This document shows positions 1 to 11,124 of a stretch of DNA of 64,000 bases, in pieces (position 1 is the first letter of the stretch; each line of letters begins with the position of its first letter). A program made the position numbers and the translations under genes. The notes under the pieces were generated by a model that saw only the letters and a list, made by a program, of their open reading frames with translations, had not been told where the DNA came from and ran no database searches. This stretch comes from Gracilariopsis chorda (Eukaryota; Rhodophyta; Florideophyceae; Gracilariales; Gracilariaceae). The stretch spans positions 186,001 to 250,000 of the forward strand of contig NBIV01000073.1 in NCBI GenBank assembly GCA_003194525.1, read 5' to 3'.

Positions 1-3000
1 AAACGCTCAAATGGCCCGGTCCTTTGCGTGTGGTCGTTCTTGATAAACACACTTCTCACGCCCCGAACGTGGAACATATCATGGAATGACTTTTCATCGA
101 ATTGCTTTTCACTATGTTGTAGCAGATTAGAGGGAAGTTAGTATACATAGACCCATTCCTTGATGCTTGTTTGCGCGATAAACGTGGTCGGGCTTCAAAA
201 CGGGGTACGTAGTTACCAATAATTACATTTTTTTCATTGCTTTGTGCGAGTCAGCATGCCAACAATTTCCATTCTGACGTACACCAAAGGCGATTTCGCT
301 AGAAATAGTTTCGGTGACCCAAACCTTTTCCACAACCTTTTGCGATTCTGTGCTCATGACGTGCAAAACCTTGTCGTAGCAAGGCACTCCATCGCCTTGG
401 TTGACCAAAAAACCTCTCTTTTGAGCGTAAGGTATGCTTAGGTACACCTGTCTGTGAAGATAGTGGGAAGGAATGGATGAGATGCAAAACGCGACTCTTC
501 AGAAAGTGTGAAGTCACGATTTGATTCATTGCTTCTACAGTGCCAATCGATACTCTTTGTTCATCACAACAAAAGAGTAACCCTTTCTTTCAGTTAAAAT
601 GGAAGCCTATGGCTGTTTAGAAGGCACGTTCGTGTTGCTCACCAAGCAAATCTTTCAACGAAATACGATCAAGCTGGTCGGATGGGTCCGTCTCGGTGGA
701 CTGCGCTATCAATAGGTGCAAAGTGGGGTTGTTCTTGTCATCGAATATATGTTTAGATTTGGAGCTGTGGTCTACAGGCGGCGTTCCATCGGTTTGGAGA
801 TAGAAGATTTCATCGTCAATATCTAGCTGGCTTTCTCTCAATGTATTGAAACTCAAGAGCGTGCCTGCATAGAGGTCTGAAAGGCCGCTCTTTTGTTTAA
901 AATCGAAGTCTAACTCTGGAAGGGGTTAGCACGAATGCATGAAGCGCTTCGACAAGTCGGATATTTAATGAGGTCTGTGGAGGCAAGAATGATCAGTATT
1001 GAAGGTGTAATGTACCCCTTGAGGGTAAACACGGAGGTTCGTGAGAGCACATGCCACAGTAATTGAATACCTTTCCGAAACAGAGTAGTTGCGCTCCGCT
1101 GCCTGCAGTGAACTTGACCAGTAGCCAATAGGTTTCTGTTTGCCTTTAGGGTAAACTTTTACCAGGGTGCAACCCATTTTATGCTCACATGCGTCAGTAT
1201 CAACAACGAAAACGAGTCAGAGTTTGGGAGAGCCATTACGGTTGCTGATACTAGCGTTCCCTTAAGTCATCCGAACGCGGCCTTCTTGGCTTTTTGAAGT
1301 CATTGAACAGATGTGGTTGCTATAGCTTATAGCTTCAGAAATGCGTAGAAATGCGTTTATAAGCACGGTGATATGCCAGTAACGTGTTACAAACCGTCGG
1401 TAGACGTCACACAAGCCGAGTTAGGTATGCAATTGCGTTTGTGTCCTGAGAGGCACATCCTTGTAGATTGCCGCCATTGACACTTCGTTTACCTCCATTC
1501 TTTCTAGATTGATTGAGTGTCCAAGGAAACAGAAAGTATATGCAAACCCTTGTCATTTCTTGGAGGGTTTGAGTATTAGCTCAACGTCTCTGAAATGGTC
1601 TTCCGTGTTACTGAAACCGATGAAGTCTTCATGGTATAGGAAGCAGTTGCCTTACTTTTAAATTGACAAAGTAATGTTCAAAGCACGTTGATACAGAGGA
1701 GCCGGGGCATAGATGGGCCCAAAATGGATCCCCTGGAATATGTGAAGACCGGTGTAGCAATAATAACCATTCTTTCACGGTCGTTTCACTCAATGAGTAC
1801 TTGGCAGTATCTTCAATTGTTAAGCGTGGTGAAGAGGGTGGCATCAGCTAAGCTATCGATGCACTCATCCATTCGTGGTAATGGGTAACTCTCTCGCAGA
1901 GTTACTTCATTAAGTTTCTTCTATTCTACGAAAAAGCGTAGCAATCCATCCCTCTTTGGTTCCAGAACAACTGGAAAGGCTCAAGCTGACCCAGTGAGCA
2001 CTTTTTTTAGCATTGATCCTACCTCTTGCTCTTCAGTTCCCGCGTTCTGGGGCCCGCACTATAGGAGTCCTAGACCATGGGCCTTATGGCTAGAGCTAGA
2101 TCAATATGATGCTGGACTGTGGCGATTTTACCCAACACCTCACTCCACATGCAGAAGTACTTTTGCAGTAATCTCCGTAATCGTTCCCAGTGATGATATG
2201 GTACGTGAGAGAGGTCTAAGTCATCAACGGCTGATTGTAACTTTCCGGCTTTCCAGTCTCCATTTTTCATTGACTGCTCTTCATATGACATACTCGGTGG
2301 CTGTATCTTGCATGGTAGTGAGATATGTAAGACCTCTACTAAAGAAGTATGCGTCGATTCCAACATCACTGGATGTGATGGAGCCATGACATCCAACTCA
2401 TTATTGTATTCTCACCTCGTTAGAAATGACGTTTCTCACCAACTTTCAAAATGGCCTTTTGGCAGCCCCTAACCAAATCCGTTAGCGGCAAGTAACTTCA
2501 AAATGGTTCGGCAAGGAGGTTGACTACTCATTCTCACTGCAGTCTTGTCCGTGCAGTTTTAATATTATATACGTATTGAATAGATATCCTAGAAGGGTCA
2601 AGAAAAGGCATATGATCTATCCTAAGTGTCCTGATTACACGCACTTTCACAAAAAATGTCTCATAAAAAAATAGCAAATTCCCATAACTAGAATTTTGCC
2701 AGCACTGTCAGTTTTTCACCATCGTGGATCAGAAAAGGGGCCCAACAGGTCCTTGTTGAATATTCGGTGTACATGCGTGGTGACGCCTTGCAAAGCACGA
2801 GAACTCTGTTGCTCATCTTGTTCCAAGTGAGTATGCCATTAGGTTCATACGTATGAGACAGAGAACGAAACCCGATGAGGCCGTGACGTTGAATGGTGAC
2901 CATAACCCTTGTCCGTGATTGGGGTGCTAAGCCAACCCCACGTACGTTTTTCATCTTTGGTGATGTTATGTTACTTTGGCCAGCATTCTGGGAAGGTGGC

Positions 3001-3430
3001 AAGGGCAGCTGAGGGTGGACCTGGCTTCAGCGGTTTGCAAACGATTGGGGCAGTGCTTCCATCATCCATTTTTGCTTCCCGAGAGCAGTGTATAATTGCT
3101 TCCGGAAACTGGTCGCAAAAATCAAACCCAAGAACAACTTGGGCGGCAACTGTCTCACAGACAATGAATTTCAACATTATTATATGGTTTCCTAATCAAA
3201 TGGCAAGTCGAATTGTGCCTAGTCTATGAAGAGGCTACTTGCTTGCGTTCGGGATGTCCGGTAGTGATTCAGAACGTATGTGGGTTCGATATTGGGGGCT
3301 AAGCTCAGATCTTCTGTTGTAATTCGTTCCTGTACCGGTATTCAGTATCTCAAGACGTTGTGACAAGAAGCAGTTTGTGCCAATAACGGCGTACAACTTA
3401 AAGCTACGTTTGGATATAACCATAAAGTGG
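1..3430 (-). pseudogene. Degenerate Ty3/gypsy pol, minus strand
   Basis: On the minus strand, short ORFs in changing frames line up in order with the pol of the tandem family at 42-45 kb. The protease region is at 3423-2971: the flap and core segments ILNTGTGTNYN and VLGFDFCDQF correspond to VLDTGAGPNFI and ILGCDFCDRF of the better copy. The RT-connector is at 2396-2070 (LDLSHVPYHHWERLRRLL matches LDLGHVPESHRERLREML). RNase H is at 1177-965 (PIGYWSSSLQAAERNYSVSE), and the pre-integrase linker is near 856-617. The integrase core was not found before the window edge, although the first 60 bases may hold an integrase C-terminal fragment (VFI...H). The catalytic Asp of the protease reads Asn, and there are many stops and frameshifts. 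It is a dead, older relative of the 39-58 kb array. Its LTRs and exact limits are not visible. Confidence 0.75.
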
Positions 3431-4279
3431 TCAACCCGTCGCCCGGGGCACTAGCGTCGTCCTCATGGTCCACTAGATGTGCAGTCAAACGGAGTCTGTT
3501 TCCTGGTAGATCTAGACGTTTCTGCACTAAAAAGAACCTTGGGCGTCCATACCGGGGAGCGAGGGGAACAGGTCTCTTTAAGCAGCACAATAGATTCAAA
3601 CTGTGCAGAAACCATTGAAACTCCCCCGATTACTTTCCCCCATACCCTCAGATTCCTTTACGCTAGATTGGTTGCGTGTAAATCAAGTGGAAGATGAAGC
3701 AGTGGGGCTTTGGTGTGTTGTGAGAAGTGTATCCCGTTAGTACGGGGTTTTTCCACGGCAATAAATCCCCTTGCTTTCCAATACATCGTCACCGGTATAG
3801 GAGTTTACCGAGTATTGGTCCGAGCCACATACCTCTCGAGAACGGTATGTGCGTCTCTTGCTAACGGAGTGCATTCAACCCCAGATATTGGCTTCTGTAC
3901 CACACGTAGCAAATGATTATTTCTCGCCGTACGCGAACGTGAATGTGAGCACGGTTATCGGCTCGGTTGTTAATCTATCCTGGCTTTGTGAGAGTAACGC
4001 TTCCCTGCGAGGGCATCATTTCAGCATACTGCTGATGCGTTCGTTTTATCAGAAGACGTTCCAAGCCCTCTGATGGCGTGCCATTGCTAGGCAGTTCTGT
4101 TGTCGGAATTGATGATTCTAGGTAAGTCAGGTACTGCATCGCTTCGTTTCTCGTGTCCCAATGATGCTGATGGAGACATAACGAGTAACGATAGTCCTCG
4201 TGTGGTTCCGTACACAGCAGTTTGCTGGTCTTGGGCTGCAGAGGTTTTGAAGGGTTTGTAAAGCAGCTCTCAAGATCAA
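3431..4279. other. Intergenic, no recognisable gene
   Basis: Only short ORFs without recognisable motifs occur here. The stretch lies between two decayed gypsy elements of opposite orientation and is probably eroded element sequence; the 5' part (to about 3620) may be the remains of the gag region of the minus-strand element. Confidence 0.4.
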
Positions 4280-4280
4280 T

Positions 4281-4560
4281 CAGAAACCCGATATTAAATG
4301 CGCAAGAGAATTCTGCAACAATATCAAACTTGTTCGGAAATCAGTATACAACCGGGTTTGTGAAATCACCAGCATCACAGTCATTTGACTACGCCTCTGC
4401 TGGGCAGCTTGGCACATGTAATTCTCCTTCTTCTAACATCTTGTACCACTGTACACTGAAAATAACGATATACTGGAACACTAAGTTTTCTTCAAATACG
4501 ATGGTGCTATTCTGACGATTGTAGATGAAAGCTTTGCAATATAAGGTTGATGCAATCTAA
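4281..4560 (+). repeat. Diverged direct repeat, copy 1 (partner 6722-6990)
   Basis: The stretch resembles 6722-6990 over most of its length. Shared segments include TACAACAATATCAA-like and ATTCTGACGATT-like strings in the same order, and the two translations align (YTTGFVKS with YTTGWVES; NTKFSSNTMVLF with TNFFSTMMVEF). The copies lie directly before and directly after the chromovirus pol remnant. They are therefore either terminal parts of that element or fragments of two copies joined by deletion. Confidence 0.5.
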
Positions 4561-4569
4561 ATTGAAGTA

Positions 4570-6691
4570 CACCTAAAATCGAGACCGACGTCCAGGAATT
4601 TCTGGGATTAGCAAACTACTACCGAAGTTTTATCAAGAACTGTTCCAAAATAAGGAAACCCTTGACCAAACTATGTGGAAAATCTGAACTTGAATGGAAA
4701 CAAGAACAGGCTGAAAGTTTTGATTCCTTGAAGAAAGCTATTACGAGAATCCCAGACCAAGGCACTTTGACCCAAAATTACCCATCATCGTTACTACTGA
4801 CGCTTCTCAATGTGCCATTGAAGCCGTTATGGAACAGGTTCAAAACAATGCTAAACTACCTGTAGCATTTTCATCAAGAACACACGCCGCCGAACAATGT
4901 TACGCAGCCCACGTAAGAGACCTCCTGGGAGCTTTAGGTGTCTCTTGAGGACATGGAGAGTGTACCTTCATGGCCAAAATTTTACAGTTTACACTGACCA
5001 CTACTCTTTGAAGTATCTAGAATCTCAACGGAACCTGTCTCAAAGACAGGTAAGCTGGCTGGAGAAAATCGTTGAGTTTGAATTCTGCTTTCAGCCGATC
5101 AAAGAGAAGTTCAAATTTGTCGCAGAAGCTCTTTGAAAATTCCCGAAACACGCTGAGAAATCTGAAGTAATTAACCGGTCACTACTTCAGGAAGCAATTC
5201 TCATATCCTCCAAAGTCAATGGTATATCCCAGCTTGGTGATGTATCCAAAAAGGATACGTGCGCATTCATCAACGGATATATGAACGAAAAGGAATTTGG
5301 GATCCTATACAAATCTCCATAGAGCCCATTCTACAAACAAAACGGAATTTTGTATAGGGAAGAACGATTCTGCGTACCAAAAGAAGAAGTACGACTAAAG
5401 ATACTACAAGACTACGACGGTCAGCCTATATCAGCTCACCTAGCATTTAAGAAAATATATGAAAAGATTCGGAGACTAAACTACTTGAAATCGTTAGGCC
5501 AAACGATTAAGGAATACGTCGACTCATGTCTGAAGTGTCAAGAAACAAAATCAGGAACCAAGAAACCCCAGGGTCAACTACAACCACTAACTCCTCCGAG
5601 AAAGAAGTGGGCCTAAATTACAATGGACTTCATCACACCGCTTCACATAACAAAACATTGGAATAGTGCATTATACGTAGTAGTATACCGCCTATTCAAT
5701 TTTATCAGGATTATTCCAAGAACATCAGATGTCACTGCATTCTAGACTGCAGAACTATATTTCAAACACTTATACAGACATCATGGCCTCTCCGAAGTAA
5801 TTATCTCCGACAGGGACAAGATTTTAATGAGCAACTTTTGGAAAGAACTATTCCGTCTCGTGGGTACTAAGATAAGGACATCAACAGCATATCATCTACA
5901 AACAGATGGTCAAACCGAGGTAATGAACAAAGAAAATTGAAGAAATGATTAGAGTATACGTCAACCTTAAGCAATCTAATAGAGATGAACACCTTATAGA
6001 ATTCGAGGTCGCATACAACTCGTCAGAGAACTCAACCACAAAGTTTACACCCTTCTTCTTAACGTATGAGGACTGCCCTAGAGTACTACCGCTCGATACC
6101 ATCATTTCAGAAAGTGAAGCAGCTCTGAAGTTCATAGAAACCTTGAAGCAAGCAAATATTGAAGCAAGAACACAGATTGAAGAACACAACAATTAATTCA
6201 AGTCATACACCGATAAGAATCGGTCCCCCTGCACATTCCAAGTTGGGCAGAAAGTCATGTTGTCCACAAACAAGCTCAATGCGGATGAAATCGGAAAGAC
6301 GTCCAAACTATGAATGCGATACAGTGGACCGTTCAGGATCACAGAAAAACTTGATCCAGTAAATTCTCGTCTAGACTTGAGTCATACACTGAGGTCAATA
6401 ATTCATGATGTGTTCCATGCTAGTGTTCTCCAGCCTTACCGAGAAGAAAAATCAATTCGTCCCGAGCCAAATCATCCCACTCCGGTAACATTGAAGGATA
6501 GGACAGAAGAATATGAAGTAGAATGTATTGTCAACCACAGAAAACGGGCCAGACTATTTGAATTTCTTGTCAAATGGCTTGGATACCCAAGTCATGAGAA
6601 CAATTGGATGAAAGAAAGAGACTTCACGAACTGCAAAGCACTTCTCCAGCAGTATGAGAAGATGAACGGACTCATACCGAGAAAGAGCTAA
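4570..6691 (+). pseudogene. 5'-truncated chromovirus (Ty3/gypsy) pol: RT end, RNase H, integrase, chromodomain
   Basis: The plus strand reads through the last part of a gypsy RT (EFLGLANYYRSFIKNCSKI, about 4590-4660), RNase H (FTVYTDHYSLKYL, about 4983-5021), the HHCC region of integrase (5350-5616, ending DSCLKCQETKSGTKKPQ), the integrase core (ITMDF, then IISDRDKILMSNFWKEL, then YHLQTDGQTEVMN, about 5618-5930), the integrase C-terminal GPFRI segment near 6327, and a chromodomain (EYEVECIVNHRKRARLFEFL..KWLGYPSHENNWM, about 6509-6660). Stops interrupt the frame after KKWA (5614-5616), inside the core near 5742, after NKEN near 5937 and in the C-terminal region, and frameshifts occur near 4866 and 5935. 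Gag, protease and most of RT are missing. The chromodomain assigns it to the chromovirus clade, a family different from the tandem array. Confidence 0.85.
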
Positions 6692-6712
6692 GCATCTCAG
6701 TCTCAACAAACC

Positions 6713-7168
6713 TTGAAGATGAATCGGAACACCAATGTCGAAGGTGCGACAGATTTTTACAACAATATCAACCTTGGCGGAAGATCGTTATACCACTGGA
6801 TGGGTGGAATCACTAGCATTGAAGCAATCAGGCTACTTCTTTGCTGGGAAGCCTGTCATATCTCGTTCTCATTCGCCCAACACCGTGGAACCTTCTCCAC
6901 CGACGAGAACGACATACTGCTGCACCAACTTTTTTTCAACTATGATGGTCGAATTCTGACGATTTTAGACGATACTTTCAAAATGCATATCTTCCACTAT
7001 ATGGTCACGTGCTATGGACACCTCACGGGTGAACGAAGTTTTACGAAGAAAATTGGTGAAATCTTGAACCGCTTCGAGGATGAAGGTCAAGTCCCATTCA
7101 CGTTGGAACCTGACACTCAGCGTGACCTGTTCCCCGTTCCTCCCGAATCTGGGTTTGTGCGAGTCTAA
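6713..7168 (+). other. Open frame of 151 codons downstream of the chromodomain, unknown
   Basis: The frame starts 22 bases after the stop of the chromodomain frame and is open for 151 codons. I recognise no domain. Its first 90 codons overlap the direct repeat shared with 4281-4560, where the partner copy is broken, so it is more likely non-coding 3' region of the retroelement than a gene. Confidence 0.25.
6722..6990 (+). repeat. Diverged direct repeat, copy 2 (partner 4281-4560)
   Basis: Partner of the repeat at 4281-4560. It is the better preserved of the two copies and sits immediately 3' of the chromovirus pol. Confidence 0.5.
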
Positions 7169-7201
7169 GAAGATCTTCGTCACGAGTCGGGTCGAATCTA
7201 C

Positions 7202-7880
7202 TGTTAGGGCAGAGTGATGTTAGAATTAGTTATAATTTACCTTTCTTTGAGTATAGTTGGCTCTAGCATCAGTTCTAACCTAGACAAACCATCTAGTTTT
7301 ATTCTACTCGATCTGCTGAAGAAATTGGTTACCTATATGCCGTGCCAAACTGTCCTCAAAGCCGAGTTGACATCTTCGTGACACCCTGTCAATATGACAT
7401 GACAACGTGTTCATGTCACATAAGTCTTGTTTGGCCACGTAGACATATTGGCTCTGAAGTACACGTTGCCTACTACTCATAACGTTGACAGACACTTCAC
7501 ACGGTACAGCTAGGATCGAACGGTCATGGCAAATTCTCGATGGAGTCGTCCTAAGTGATCACTGGCACCCTGGGTCCATGCCAGATCATTAAAGACCTTG
7601 TCTGATGACAATTCATCAGCATTGATGTAATTTTCCAAGTCATCAAACGACGAGATCCGGCACTGAAGCCGGTAAACCAGTCGCGTACGGAGGCCAGCAC
7701 GAACACCAAGCATCACAACGTTTAACTCGGACAACTTCTCATGGACTAGTGGCACTGATAGAACTAGACCAGAAACTCTATATAAACCCCGATGGATGTT
7801 CCGAACTCCTAACTCGGATCATCACCATCGACTTCCAACCAATTCAACCACTGCACCTCTGTTCCTAAAAGTTGCATGCT
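7202..7880 (+). repeat. Candidate 3' LTR of the chromovirus remnant
   Basis: The stretch begins TGTTAGGG, a common LTR start, about 510 bases after the chromodomain stop. It contains a TATA-like box (CTATATAAACC near 7778-7788) about 100 bases from its likely end. No second copy is present in the window, and neither a polypurine tract nor a precise CA end could be fixed, so this is only a candidate. Confidence 0.3.
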
Positions 7881-10740
7881 GACCCCACCCCACCCCCAGT
7901 TTATTGTGTTCCCACGCCTCCTACTCTGTGCTGGGCTGTGATCTAATGCACCTGTACAGCAAAGCCCGGTGTCGGGGAGTGCTTCTCAAGGTGTTCGATG
8001 CCTTGCCCTCAGAAGAGGTAGACAGTCGAGCAGAGCCCTCTGTTCCACCCAAAGTTGGGGCGTAACTCCCAGGGGTATTCAGGAACAACCTACAGAGGGG
8101 GTGGTCTCGGGAGAGATTGGATACCCGGTTCGGTGTACTCCGTGTCAGCACCCAAAAGCGGGGAACGCAACAAGCAAAAAAGGCGACGAGGGTCGTGCAC
8201 ACGCAGGCCACAGACCCGAAGAAACCACGGAGAAAACAGAAATAATATCCCTATACAGGATCGGTAATTTGTGCTCGAAAGGAAACACAATAGACAAACA
8301 CAATACAGTCAGAAGCCCCAAAAGCTATGTATACAGATAGCCTGAGCACACCCAAGGGGATGATTTAATGGAATCCACTCGTGGATACTCTCCGGGAGGA
8401 GTCGTGACCCGACGAGGGCAATTATAATCAGAGGCACACTTGGTTGCCTTTACTTAGGCGTCGCGACCGCGAGGTCACTCCCCCCTTAAGTAGGGTGCAG
8501 TAGAATAGTCTAAATTAATTAAATAAATTAATATACACCTTACGAGGGCCATACACGTGGAGATCCCAGTGTCAGGCCCAAAGTGCATATTAACTAAGTA
8601 CTAAAATTCGGAAATCGGAGCCAAAACTGCCCATGCGTACCACGCGTCACTCCCGTACAGGGGCTTGCATCACCAACCCATCGGCAACTTCACCCTGTGC
8701 AGGTGCCATGCCAATTTACTTCTTGCTAGGGAGACTCATATAATGAGTTGCGCCACCCTGAGGGGTATCAGTAACATATGACGAGCTTTCTTCGCTAAGT
8801 CCCCAAAAGGGCGTTGCTCCACAGCACCCCCCCTGCTTGGTTGTGTGCTGTTTCTTCTCCCTTTCCCCGCCTGATTGTATGAGTGCTCACCAGCACATCA
8901 CCCCTTCCACGCTCGGTGGTTTGCTGGTTTTCCTATACCCCCCTTGGTTGAGTGCTGGCCTTTTCCTTCTGCTTGCTTTTGCGGTACCCTTTTACCTCTT
9001 TTTTGTGATATGGTTGTGCCCTGAAACACCCCTTTCCAACCGTGTGTCCCAGGATATTGGTCTGAACGCTACCTGCGACTACTGTTGCCGCCTTTTGCAC
9101 CTCTGGTCACTCCCACATGGCACCTTGGATTGACTTCTTCACCTTACAAGCAATCCCCCTCGTTTCGCGTTTGTCATACGTGCGAGCTGGAAGCTACCTG
9201 AAAGCTGTCGTGTCCTCGAACCAGTCTTGCCACTGTTTTGTGGACTAAACCGATCATCTGAAGCTTCTGATTGTGGTATCTCGCCATACCTGGACGCTTC
9301 TCAATACCACCTTCAACTACATACTCGCCAGTCCTTATTTCACTAAGAATGTTGTTTGTGAAACGAGATTCTATACACAAGTTCGAAGCATGGTCTCTGC
9401 CATACTTACCTCAAAATAGAATTTAGAATTCGGCCAAGCTAATGCTTGCAAGCCAAGGACCGCCAGGAAATCGACCTGGGACTTGAAGAAAGCTTGCGGG
9501 TAGTGCACGTGCCAAAGAACTGGCCCAGCTGGAGTATGTTGTGCTACTTGTACGGGAAGAGGATGTCTCTTTGTTCGGTTCGGACATTGGGGAGGACAAG
9601 AACGTATATTGAAGCACGATTTTTGCGCAAGTAGCCGCGAGGAATAAAAAAAGGTCAACTGTTAAACACATATTGTGCTGTTAATAACCTCATTTAGAGA
9701 CTCTGCAACTTCTACACACCCTTGTTCGGGATTGCAAATAACATGTACAGGACTTTGAAATCGCCTCCCACCAACGTTTTACTCGTAGCCATAGTTCTGA
9801 CGTATAGGGCTTGGGCATAGAATCTCCTTCCTGTAGCCCCGGATACTTCTTGAAATAGTAGAAGAACCCCTTTTACAGTAGGGTCCTGATGAAGCCATTT
9901 ATCTGCTACATTCTCCTTCTCGCGTAGAGTGGCCTCTGCGATAGATATATAGAAGATTAACACAGTAAACTAATTCCACGCCTAATACATAATGCTGATT
10001 ATTAGACATGTGGATTTTACAAGCCAGAACTCATGCCCTCTCTTCAAGCATTGCTAGAGTTGATGGAACCACGCCCAACTGAAGGTCAGTTGCAACCAAG
10101 AACGATGGGCCAGTGCCCACCAAAATACCAAATCTTCCATAATTCAGACCTTTGGAAAAAACATCGCAGCACTCTCAGAGTTGTTGGAAAGAAGGTACTG
10201 TTCATCATTACAGGTCTGGTGCAATTTATAAACCACTTACAAAAAGAACAATATACAGTATGAAGTACATCTTGGGCAAAAGCAAAGCGAGGTATGACAA
10301 AGAGACGGTGAAGATATACAAAGGCACCTCCTCAACCTAGACACAACATAATTGGAAACGAAGATGCTAGGCCATCCATTCGAAGACAAATAACGTAGAG
10401 AAATCAACTACTTGCCTTGCCGGACTCACTAATGGCCGTAAATCGTCTAGCTGATGCAACAAATATGAACTGCGATCAAGTGCTTGGATGCCGACGATTC
10501 AAGATTGACAGAAAAATACATATAAAATCTACACTAACCTTCTAACCGAGGGATTATAGAAAAAATAAACATCCCTACACTGCCACGAGACCTTCATCAG
10601 CAAGATAGAAACAGCGACCAATAATGAACAAAAAGAGATAGTGTTATCAGGTACCGACGTCATTGCTAAGACAGCTCAGTAGCATGGCGTCAGCCTATCT
10701 TGTCATATCCGAATTAGACATGACTTGTACTTTCAATACT
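7881..10740. other. Gene-poor stretch, probable retroelement debris
   Basis: No recognisable coding region. The part at 8340-9170 has an AT-rich run (near 8510-8535) followed by pyrimidine-rich sequence, in a style and order loosely like the LTR of the 39-58 kb family; I could not align it convincingly. The ORFs at 7969-8340, 9371-9658 and 10033-10263 carry no motif I know. Confidence 0.4.
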
Positions 10741-10743
10741 AGC

Positions 10744-10813
10744 GGTCAGGTAGCTTAGCAAAGCCACTGACCAGGGGGCGCGTAGCTTAGCACAGCTGCG
10801 TACTTCAGCGCCC
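10744..10813 (+). repeat. Twin stem-loops with the same 11-base loop start
   Basis: There are two adjacent perfect 6-bp stems. GGTCAG (10744-10749) pairs with CTGACC (10767-10772), and GGGCGC (10776-10781) pairs with GCGCCC (10808-10813). Both loops start with the identical 11-mer GTAGCTTAGCA (10750-10760 and 10782-10792). The structure lies about 310 bases upstream of the gag-like frame at 11125 and may belong to that element's LTR or leader. A TATA-like AATAAAGG follows at about 10815. Confidence 0.65.
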
Positions 10814-11124
10814 AAATAAAGGCAAGACTTTTATGGAAGAGCAGATCATCAGAGATTATTGTGCCGTCCTCTTTTGTTGCGCTACGCTACGCTACGATGT
10901 GAATTGTTATAGATATATCTTTGCGCATTAACCGCAGTGGTTGAATAATGAGCAACAAAGAGGACTACAAAACCAAGCGAAGTGCAACAGTACCACAAAC
11001 TGTTGTCACAAGCTTAGAAGCGCCCAGACTACAGAGCGTAGAAACGAAGCATTTTATAACTTTTCTCAAGAGCTGAGAACTGTACGAGAAGCAGATTAGG
11101 GAGTAAAATGAGCAGCCGGGTTTC

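Noticed and set aside
8837-9133. Possible membrane protein ORF
   Set aside because: The hydrophobic residues come from a pyrimidine-rich stretch (Phe, Leu, Ser, Pro codons); it looks like LTR or leader debris, with no family match.
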